A stretch of 44,803 bases of DNA from the NCBI GenBank assembly GCA_946479255.1, contig CAMLFK010000012.1:1-44803 (forward strand), written 5' to 3'. Shown piece by piece: positions 1-8,000 of this stretch (its first letter is position 1; each line of letters opens with the position of its first letter). The notes below the pieces were generated by a model. It did not search any database. It saw only the letters and a list, made by a program, of their open reading frames with translations, and was not told where the DNA came from. This DNA comes from an uncultured Oxalobacteraceae bacterium (lineage in GTDB: Bacteria; Pseudomonadota; Gammaproteobacteria; Burkholderiales; Burkholderiaceae). The position numbers and the translations under genes were made by a program.

Positions 1-46
1 GTCAAGCTCCAATCAAACCGATTGAATTACCCGACAAGTAGTCTGA

Positions 47-253
47 CACAGGGGGGGAATCGGTATCCGCATGACCATCGACGAACAGGCTTTTGTCGGC
101 AGCAGCCTGTACATCTTTGCGATGGTGATGGAACGCTACTTTGCGCTAAACGGGCAACTGAACTGCTTCACCCAGCTGGAAATCGTCTCGCAACAGTCCG
201 GAGAGGAAATACTAAAATGCCAGCCGCGCTGCGTCGAGAAAACAAGAACGTAA
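47..253 (+). pseudogene. tssF: TssF C-terminal fragment (T6SS baseplate), 5' part not readable
   Basis: The last 69 codons match the C-terminal signature of TssF: an MTIDEQAFVGSSLY stretch, then an aromatic-rich helix and an NCFTQLEIVS segment followed by a Gly-Glu-Glu and a CxPR tail. TssF is a baseplate wedge protein that works with TssG and TssE/TssK in the type VI machine. The reading frame is not open to the window edge: in-frame stops lie at 23-25 and 44-46, and neither other frame upstream reads as TssF. Either the gene is truncated or rearranged here, or the first 46 bases are a poor-quality contig end. It overlaps tssG by 37 bases, as in intact T6SS operons. The family assignment is firm; the pseudogene status is uncertain. 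Confidence 0.7.
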
Positions 254-1326
254 TCCAGCGGCTGCTGGACGAGCCGCACCGCTTCGAGTTCGCGCAGGCG
301 GTTAACCTTTTGCTGCGATGGTTTGCCGACCACGGCATCCCTCGGGACAAGGCGCTGAGGGAATACCTCAAGTTCGATAACAGCCTGTCCCTCAGCTTTC
401 CTGCTACCGAGATCGAACGGCTGAGAGCGCTTAGCGACGGTGTCATCCAGACCGAGAGCGAACTCGTGGACGCGCTGGCAAGCCAACTGCCGCTGCAGAT
501 CCACATTACGCCAGCATTCATGGGCTTTCTCGGCGCCTCCGGAGCGCTGCCGCTGCACTACACGGAGCGGATACGGGACCACCAGGTGGCCCACAAGGAT
601 GAAGCACCGCGTGCCTTCCTGGACATCTTCGCAAACCGCACACTTTCCCTTTTTTATGAGGCCTGGTGCAAGTACAGGCTTGAAAGCGCCATCGGTCACG
701 GCGATGACGTGTTCCAGCCCATGTTGACAGCGCTGACAGGCTTCAGGGCGAACGAGGAAGGCGCAGGCGTCGGCCTGGATCGTGACCGGCTGATTGCGCA
801 CTATGCCGGCGTCATTGGACAACGGCCGCTGTCAGGCACGGTCCTGGGGCGCGTGCTGTCGAGCTACTTCGGTGTGCCGTTCGAGATCGACGAATGCGTT
901 GGACAATGGAGCGTGAAGGAAGAGCACGAACAGACGTCGCTGGGTGCCTTCAATACAAGCCTGGGCAGGAATGCGATGCTGGGGGCGACGACGTGGCGCC
1001 CAGACCTGTATGCGCGGCTTACCATCGGCCCATTGGCCAAATCGGAATACGACGACTTTCTGCCGGGTGCAAAAGGGGCGCAGGTGCTCAAGCAAATGCT
1101 TGCCCTGCTGGGCGAGCAGACCATCACCTATGAGGTTGTGCCGATTTTGCGCGCTGTTGATGTGCCGCCGATGCAACTTGGCGGCAGCTCGATGACAGGA
1201 ATGCGCCTGGGACTTGATTGCTTCCTCGTCGCCGGCCCAAGTGCAAGCGATCGCGCGGACCTGCATTACCAGGTTAAGCCGATGGCACCGTTGCAGCCGC
1301 GGCGCCCGAGCACACGCGTGACTTGA
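217..1326 (+). CDS. tssG: TssG, type VI secretion baseplate subunit
   Basis: This 369-residue protein has the length and layout of TssG (VasB/ImpH, DUF1305). Visible family features are an N-terminal RLLDEPHRFEFAQAVNLL segment, a central FMGFLGASGALPLHYTE motif, and the LFYEAWCKYR helix. TssG forms the baseplate wedge with two copies of TssF in the cytoplasm, at the base of the injection apparatus. The ATG at 217 was chosen because GAGAGGA precedes it and the family homology begins immediately after; the frame is open further upstream, but that extension runs antiparallel to no family signal and lies inside tssF. It is translationally linked to tssF by overlap. No missing motifs are seen. Confidence 0.93.
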   Translation: MPAALRRENKNVIQRLLDEPHRFEFAQAVNLLLRWFADHGIPRDKALREYLKFDNSLSLSFPATEIERLRALSDGVIQTESELVDALASQLPLQIHITPAFMGFLGASGALPLHYTERIRDHQVAHKDEAPRAFLDIFANRTLSLFYEAWCKYRLESAIGHGDDVFQPMLTALTGFRANEEGAGVGLDRDRLIAHYAGVIGQRPLSGTVLGRVLSSYFGVPFEIDECVGQWSVKEEHEQTSLGAFNTSLGRNAMLGATTWRPDLYARLTIGPLAKSEYDDFLPGAKGAQVLKQMLALLGEQTITYEVVPILRAVDVPPMQLGGSSMTGMRLGLDCFLVAGPSASDRADLHYQVKPMAPLQPRRPSTRVT

Positions 1327-1331
1327 CCAAA

Positions 1332-1407
1332 ATCAATGCTGCGCACAACTCGTTCGGTAGAGTTTCCCTACGGAAGTTTCTCACGATTTCGGTAGCTACG
1401 CATTGAT
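1332..1407. repeat. Widely spaced inverted repeat between tssG and vgrG
   Basis: ATCAATGC at 1332-1339 and GCATTGAT at 1400-1407 are perfect 8-base inverted copies in the 95-base gap before vgrG. The gap also holds two CGGTAG copies. It could be a regulatory site or chance; I see no convincing -35/-10 pair. Confidence 0.3.
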
Positions 1408-1421
1408 CACGGACATCACAC

Positions 1422-3587
1422 ATGAACCTGTTCCAGGGCGACACCGCGGCAATTCAAGCATTCGCAAACGAGCGTCAGGGAAAACGCCTGCTGCGCCTGC
1501 GCTTTCCGCGCAACGATGGGCCGCCCCGGACGGCGATGCTGGCAAACCGCCTCGACGCGATTGAAAGTTTATCGAAGGGCTATGCGTACACCGTTGGAGT
1601 GCTGTCGGACAGTGTGAAGATCGATCACGACATGGTGCTCGGCAAGATGGTCACCATCGAACTGGTTCGTGAAGATGGGACCCTGCGTTACTTCAATGGC
1701 TATGTGTTTGAATTCCGGCTGGAGAAAACCGACGGCGGCTTCGCTTTCTACGAGATGGTGCTGGAACCCTGGTTGTCGTATCTGAAGCTGCGCCAGGACA
1801 ACGCTGCATTTCACAAGCTGAGTGTCGGCGAACTGACCGCTAAAGTAGTTGCTCAGTACATCAAGCGTGACCTGGTGCAGCGCGTTGCCGGGCCTGACGC
1901 GCCGATCACCTACATCTGCCAGCACAACGAAAGCGATTACAACTTCCTGCACAGGCACTGGGAAGAGCGCGGCTGGACCTATAGCTACGAACACCGTGCC
2001 GATGGCCACACGCTGGTGCTCAGTGACGACTCGATGCGTACCGCAAAGCCTATCGACGGTTCCAGTAGCGACATCCCGTTCCAGCATGAAGCCGGGGCGG
2101 CCGAGGATGACGGTATCCACCAGTGGAGTCCCAGGCGGCGCATCCGTTCCGACAAGATGACTGTCGCCAGTTTCAATTTCAAGCACCCGCGGGCCAAGCG
2201 TGTCGAGCGTATCTCCCCCATCAGCCGGAGCGCCTCACCTTCGCTGGAGATCTACGAGAACACCGGCATGTATGGGTTCAAGGATTTCAATGCTGGCGAG
2301 GCGCTCGCGCAGCGGCGTATCGAAGAACTCGATGCGCGCCACATCGAGATCGCCGCCGAAGGTAACGATCGTACAGCGCAGCCGCTTCGCTGGTTCACGC
2401 TCAGCGGACACTTCAGTTCCGGCCCCGGGGTGGCTGGGCCGTCCGATGCGCGTTACCTGATCGTGTCGGTCCGGCACCGCGCGACGAATAACTACCAGGA
2501 CGGGCGCGGCGCCGAATCCGACTACAACAACGAGATCGTGTGCGTTCCACATACCGACCCGTGGCGGCCCGGACGCAACTTCAACAGCTTCCAGCCAAGG
2601 ATTTACGGGGTCCAGACCGCGCTGGTGGTAGGGCCGGCGGGAGAGGAAATCTATACCGATGGCTTCGGCAGGGTAAAGGTGCAATTTCACTGGGACCGCA
2701 AAGGCGAGTTCAATGACGAAAGCTCGGCGTGGATACGTGTGGTCTCCAGCTGGGCCGGGGCAGGCTTTGGGCAGATCAGCCTGCCGCGCGTGGGTATGGA
2801 GGTGGTTGTCATGTTCCTCGATGGGAATATCGACAGGCCGATGATTATCGGCTGCGTGTACAACGCCAGCAATATGCCGCCGTGGGAACTGCCGGCCAAT
2901 AAGACCCAAAGTGGCATTCTGACCCGCTCGTCGAGTGAAGGCAGAACGGCCCACGCGAATGCGCTGCGGTTTGAAGACAAACGCGGTGCCGAGGAGCTGT
3001 GGCTTCACGCGGAGAAGGATCAGCGCATCGAAGTTGAGCACGATGAATCGCATTGGGTAGGTAACGATCGCAAGAAGACGGTCGACCACGATGAAGTTGT
3101 CGAGATCAAGCACGACCAGAACGTCACCGTGCATAACAACCGCACGGAGCGAGTGGACCATAACGAGAAGATCAGCATCGGCGACAACCGCACTGAGGAC
3201 GTTGGCAAGAATGAAGACATCGATATCGGCGGTAACCGGGCGGTCAGCATTGGCGGCCATAAGAAGGAGCAGGTCGCACTGACCAAAGACGAACGCATCG
3301 GTTTGGGCAAGGCGCTGACGATTGGCGCCGTTTATCAGACCACGGTCGGCGGGGCCATGAATACGACCGTCGCACTGGCGCAGTTGGAGGAGGTCGGTGC
3401 GTCGAAAACGGTCCTGGTTGGTGACAGTAGTTCGCTCACCGCAGGCACACAGCACAAGATGATAGTGGGATCTTCCAGCATAACGATCACGGACGGCCGC
3501 ATCGAGATAGTGGCGGACGAGATTCTCATCCGGGGCAACAAAAAGGTCCAGATTCACGGCGACGACATTGATAACAACCCGGGGTAA
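1422..3587 (+). CDS. vgrG: VgrG (TssI) type VI spike protein
   Basis: The 721-residue product has the standard VgrG order. A gp27-like N-terminal region (about residues 1-370) includes the QHNESDYNFLHRHWEERGW motif. The OB-fold gp5 region contains the YTDGFGRVKVQFHWDR and WIRVVSSWAGAGFG motifs at about 410-455, and is followed by MGMEVVV/FLDGN-type spike residues. From about 540 to 640 a repetitive run of short segments with the pattern (V/I)xHNxxxxVxxNxx(E/D) forms the triangular beta-helix needle. There is no extra C-terminal enzymatic domain; the protein stops soon after the needle, so it is a structural carrier. It lies immediately upstream of an adaptor and a PAAR-like/Rhs effector, implying that this spike delivers that cargo. 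The ribosome site before the ATG is weak. Confidence 0.95.
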   Translation: MNLFQGDTAAIQAFANERQGKRLLRLRFPRNDGPPRTAMLANRLDAIESLSKGYAYTVGVLSDSVKIDHDMVLGKMVTIELVREDGTLRYFNGYVFEFRLEKTDGGFAFYEMVLEPWLSYLKLRQDNAAFHKLSVGELTAKVVAQYIKRDLVQRVAGPDAPITYICQHNESDYNFLHRHWEERGWTYSYEHRADGHTLVLSDDSMRTAKPIDGSSSDIPFQHEAGAAEDDGIHQWSPRRRIRSDKMTVASFNFKHPRAKRVERISPISRSASPSLEIYENTGMYGFKDFNAGEALAQRRIEELDARHIEIAAEGNDRTAQPLRWFTLSGHFSSGPGVAGPSDARYLIVSVRHRATNNYQDGRGAESDYNNEIVCVPHTDPWRPGRNFNSFQPRIYGVQTALVVGPAGEEIYTDGFGRVKVQFHWDRKGEFNDESSAWIRVVSSWAGAGFGQISLPRVGMEVVVMFLDGNIDRPMIIGCVYNASNMPPWELPANKTQSGILTRSSSEGRTAHANALRFEDKRGAEELWLHAEKDQRIEVEHDESHWVGNDRKKTVDHDEVVEIKHDQNVTVHNNRTERVDHNEKISIGDNRTEDVGKNEDIDIGGNRAVSIGGHKKEQVALTKDERIGLGKALTIGAVYQTTVGGAMNTTVALAQLEEVGASKTVLVGDSSSLTAGTQHKMIVGSSSITITDGRIEIVADEILIRGNKKVQIHGDDIDNNPG

Positions 3588-3633
3588 TCAGCACGGAGTC
3601 CGCACCTGAAACAACCTACGCGAAGGCATTATC

Positions 3634-5073
3634 ATGGTTCTCGATGTTGTAAGTAGCGCCGCCACGCCCCCCGTCAATGCCGCCGCCGACTCACAACCGG
3701 GCACATTTGCCCCGAGATCGACGGCTCATTTCCCGATTCCCAATCTCGTTTTCGAGAACCGTACGCGTCTCGACGCGACCCAGTTCGACACAGTCGATCA
3801 GCACGGCTCGACATTTCATGTGGTGGTCGCAAAAACGGCCTATCTTTTGAATGCGCGCGATGCCGAGGGGAGCGCGGCGCTCACGCCGATTTTTGGCGCG
3901 AAACTGAATGTGGAAGATAGTTACTTTGATGACGACCCCGGCAACAGCGTGCGCCAGGAGAGTGATTTCGCGCCGTTCAAGCCTGCATGCGATGTGATTG
4001 TCAATGCGACCGCGTACGCCCCGGGCGGCAGGCCTGGTAAGGCTTTCCAGGTGCGCCTGACGGTTCACCAAGGTGCGCATGCAGGGTCTGCGCCCGCGAT
4101 CGACAAGACGCTCAGTGTGAGTGGAGATCACAGCTTTAAGAAAAAGACGGCGTTGTGGCGCCTGGTGCAGTGGACCGTCAAAGTCGCGACACTCGGGCTG
4201 CTCGATCCCAACCCGTGGCGTCTGAGCCGGGTCCGGGGCGCGACGAACCTGCCACTGCGCTATGAATTTGCGAACGGCGGGCAATGCCGTGTCGACCAAG
4301 GCGATCCTGCCGCCAGGCGAGTTGCGAAGAAAGTGCGCGCGCATGGCGAAGCTGGCCCGGTCGCCCATGAAGCATCGGAGGCAAATCCATGTGGACGTGG
4401 CTTTGTGCGGCGATGGTATCTGGACGCAAAGCGGGTGAAGGTCTTCGCGGCACCGCGTATCAACTCGGTTGGCTCTCCCTTGACCGCACGTCAGTTTTGG
4501 CGCGCGGCCAAGGGGGCGGCGTTGCCCGCGCCTGTAGGAATGGGCGTTGTGGGGCGCGGCTGGCTGCCGCGCCGCGCGCTGGCTGGCACGTTCGACGAAA
4601 AGCGAACCTGGGGGCAAGAAGAGGTTCCTCGACTGCCCGACGACTTCAGCTTTGCCTACTACAACTGCGCACCGAGAGATCAACAGTGTCCTTTCCTTAT
4701 CGATCAGGCGAAGTTTACCCTTTTGAACTTGTGCAGTCCGGAACATCGATCTGGAACTGCCGATGCGAAAGGCAATACCGTTCTACGTTTTGCACTGCCG
4801 CAGCAGGCACTCTTCCTGATCGCCACCGATGGAAACAACAAGGTGGTAGTCGAGCGCATGGTGATTGATACAGTCGTCATAGAGCCCGATGAGAACCGTG
4901 TCGATCTGGTGTGGCGCGCGCTGTTGCCAACGGACATTGATTTGAGGGTCGCCCGGCTCATGCAGGTCAGCGAAGCCGCACAGATAGCGCGCGTGGAGGA
5001 ATTGCTGCAAGCACAAGCGGCGCTCGACGAGGGCGCGTCAGTGGGTTCGTCGGCCGGGGAGCCCCGGAAATGA
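3634..5073 (+). CDS. DUF2169 family T6SS effector-associated adaptor
   Basis: The 479-residue protein matches DUF2169: it opens with the NRTRLDATQFDTVDQHG and VVAKTAYLL segments and has a conserved SDFAPFKPACDVIVNATAYAPGG block at about residues 108-130. The LPDDFSFAYYNCAPRDQQ motif lies near residue 335. Proteins of this family are found between VgrG and PAAR-type effectors and are thought to help load the effector onto the spike; that role here is inferred from family and position. A CGAAGG ribosome site precedes the ATG at 3634. The stop overlaps the start of the Rhs gene by four bases (ATGA), indicating translational coupling with the cargo. Confidence 0.88.
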   Translation: MVLDVVSSAATPPVNAAADSQPGTFAPRSTAHFPIPNLVFENRTRLDATQFDTVDQHGSTFHVVVAKTAYLLNARDAEGSAALTPIFGAKLNVEDSYFDDDPGNSVRQESDFAPFKPACDVIVNATAYAPGGRPGKAFQVRLTVHQGAHAGSAPAIDKTLSVSGDHSFKKKTALWRLVQWTVKVATLGLLDPNPWRLSRVRGATNLPLRYEFANGGQCRVDQGDPAARRVAKKVRAHGEAGPVAHEASEANPCGRGFVRRWYLDAKRVKVFAAPRINSVGSPLTARQFWRAAKGAALPAPVGMGVVGRGWLPRRALAGTFDEKRTWGQEEVPRLPDDFSFAYYNCAPRDQQCPFLIDQAKFTLLNLCSPEHRSGTADAKGNTVLRFALPQQALFLIATDGNNKVVVERMVIDTVVIEPDENRVDLVWRALLPTDIDLRVARLMQVSEAAQIARVEELLQAQAALDEGASVGSSAGEPRK

Positions 5074-8000
5074 GCAACGAAACGGTCACCAAATCCAGTC
5101 GTTTCTACTGCGTCAGCCTGACTCCGGATATCTGCAAGACACCAGTAGGCGCCAGCACGCCCCCATTGCCATACACGATCGTTGGCGAGTTTGCGAACGC
5201 AAAAAACGCCTCGCCGAACGTCAAGTCCCACAGCGAGCCAGTGGTCTTGCATCAACGGACCACCATCCCCACCGTCAAGGGCGACGCGGCGGGCAGCGCC
5301 GGTGGCGTCAAGAGCGGCACGGTGGGAAAGCAGGTTGACACCAAGTCGTCCAGTCCACACCATCGTGCAAATAACACCGGTCTGGTGCAGGTCGGCCGCG
5401 AAGTCTGGATGAACTCGCGCAATACGGTCGGCAAGATTTACGAGCGAGGCGGCGAATCGGCACGTCCGCTGCTCGCGGTCTTGGGCAAGGCGATCGACGA
5501 CGGCGCGGCCGACGCCCGCAAGTCGCTCAGGTCCGCCGCCCAGAGCTATCGGGATGAGCTCTCTGCGCCACTGCACGCGGCCGGCGAGCGCATGGTGGAA
5601 GCCGGTGGCAAGGTGGCCGTCGCCGGTGGCGCAACGGCGGGTGCCGGCGCGCTGGTCAGCGCAACGGGCGTTGGTGTCGTTGCTGGCGCTCCCATGGTTG
5701 CGGCAGGTACTGCATTGGCAGGTGTTGGCGGCGTTGCCACTGGTGGCGGCGTGCTGATCGAAAGCGTCGCCACGGCGGGGGATCACATCGCCCAGTACGT
5801 ACTGACAGGGAAAATGCCAAAAGCACTGGACATGGCGGTCGCCAGCGCGACCAGTCTTGCCGAAGGCTTTGTGCTAAGTAAGCTCGGTCCGATAGGAGGG
5901 TGGCTCAAGTCCAGGAGACTCGGCGGCAAGGGGATGAACAAAGTTGAGCCTGGCAAGAAACCGGACGTCCCGGCAAACCCGCCACCGAAGCCGCCGGAAA
6001 AGCCACCAACGGCACATGCCGACGACGGCAAAAGCCGGGGCAAGAAAGAACCCAAGTCGGAGCCGCCGTCCGAATGCTGCCCCAAGAACAAGGCGCCAGC
6101 CAACAAGGCGGTCAAAGGCAGAAAGCCAGTTCACTTCGGCACCGGCCAGGAGGTCTTGCATCAGACCGATTTTGCCACCGGCAGCACGATCCCAATCGAC
6201 TGGACCCGCTGTTACCGGTCCGGGGCCGAGACGGAGGACTGGGGCGTGCTGGGGGCGCGCTGGTCGACGGCATTCACGACCAGCGTGTCGCTCACGCCGC
6301 AAGGCTGCGTGTACCACGACGAAACCGGCAGGGCACTGCGTCTGCCACCCCTGGCGCCTGGCCAGTCGCACGACGAGCGCAAGGAGGGATTCATCCTCGC
6401 GCGGGACGATGCCGACAGCTTCTCATTGATCTGGCGGGACGGCAGCCGTGATACCTTCGAGCGCGGTGTGGATGGTTACCTGCCGCACGGCTACGACGGC
6501 GTGAATCCCATGCTGGAAGCGGGCGCCGCCTTACGGACCGAACGTTTCGTTCTTACACGCAGCGCGGCGCGCGACGGCCGTGGCATCAGTGTCGAGATGT
6601 GGCCGGAAGCACTGCCGGGCGAACTGCTGCTGCGTGTTACAAGCGACGACGGTGCGGTCGTTGAAGCGATGCGCGAAGAATTCTGCGAGCCCAAGAACGG
6701 CGCCGCGACAGCTTCGCTCGACGTCCAGGAAGGTGAGCCCGATCCGCATGGACGGCCGCGCATTGGGCGCGTGGAGGAAGTGCTTGACGACGGCACCCGT
6801 ATCTGCCATGTACGCTACAGCTATGCTGCTGATCCCGGCGCGGCGCCCAATCCGAACACTGCGCGGGGCACGGGACCTGGAGTACCGTTTCCTGGCCGCT
6901 GCTACAACCTGATCAGCCAGACCAATGTACTTGGCGACGCGCGTAGCTACGCTTATCGCCACCACCTGCTGACAGCCTGCACCGGTTACACGGGGTTCAA
7001 GCAACTGGTCGAATGGATCAGCCTGGGCGCCTTGCGGGCGCGCTGGGCCAGCAGTGAGCTCGATGACGCTGCCCTGGCCGAAGAATACCCGATCACGCGG
7101 GACACCAGCTATCAGGCACGCGGCATCGCGAGCCGCGCAGCCGATGGCAGCGAGGGTCCTGGCATGACGCTGACGTACATGGACATCAACACCACGCGCG
7201 TGAGCGAGAACGGCGACGTGCTCGAATATACTTTCGACCGCAACTGGCTCGTCACCCGCGTCAGCCGGGTGACGGACGGCATAGCGAAACAGCTCGGCAC
7301 GCGCGAGTGGGACCGCAACGGCATGCTGCTGGCAGACAGCGACGGCAATGGGCACAGTACGCGCTACACGTACGACGCCGCAGGCAATCTCACCAGCAGC
7401 ACCGATGCGGGCGGCCACACGGCTCGTATTGCCTATGACGCGTCCAATCAGCCGGTCAGTATCACCGATCCGATGGGCCACATTACCCGGCGCAATTACG
7501 ATATTGAAGGGCGGCTTACGTGCGTGACAGATGCGCTCGGCCATACGACCAGCTACCGCTACGACGACAAAGGGCAACTTGTCGAGCAGGTGGATGCCAA
7601 GGGCGGTGTCAAGCGTCTGGAGTACGACAAGGCCGGTCGTTTGCGCACCTATACCGATTGCTCCGGTCGCGCCACCAAATACCGATACGACGAGCGCGGC
7701 AGGCTGGCCGCAGTAATTGATGCCGAGGCGGCACCTGGTCAGCAGACCCGGTATTCCTACGATGCACTGGACCGGGTCGTTACGCTCACGCGGCCAGACA
7801 ACACGTCCGAAAGCTATGTGTACGACGCGGACGGTAATCTGCTGGTCCATACCGATGCAATGGGCCACCAGACGCGCTACCGCTACAACGGGCAAGGCAT
7901 GCTCATCGAGCGCACGGACGCTATCGGCCAAACGCTGCGCTACCGCTATGACACGGCGCTCCGCCTCGTTGAGCTCTTCAATGCCAAGGACGAGCGGTAC

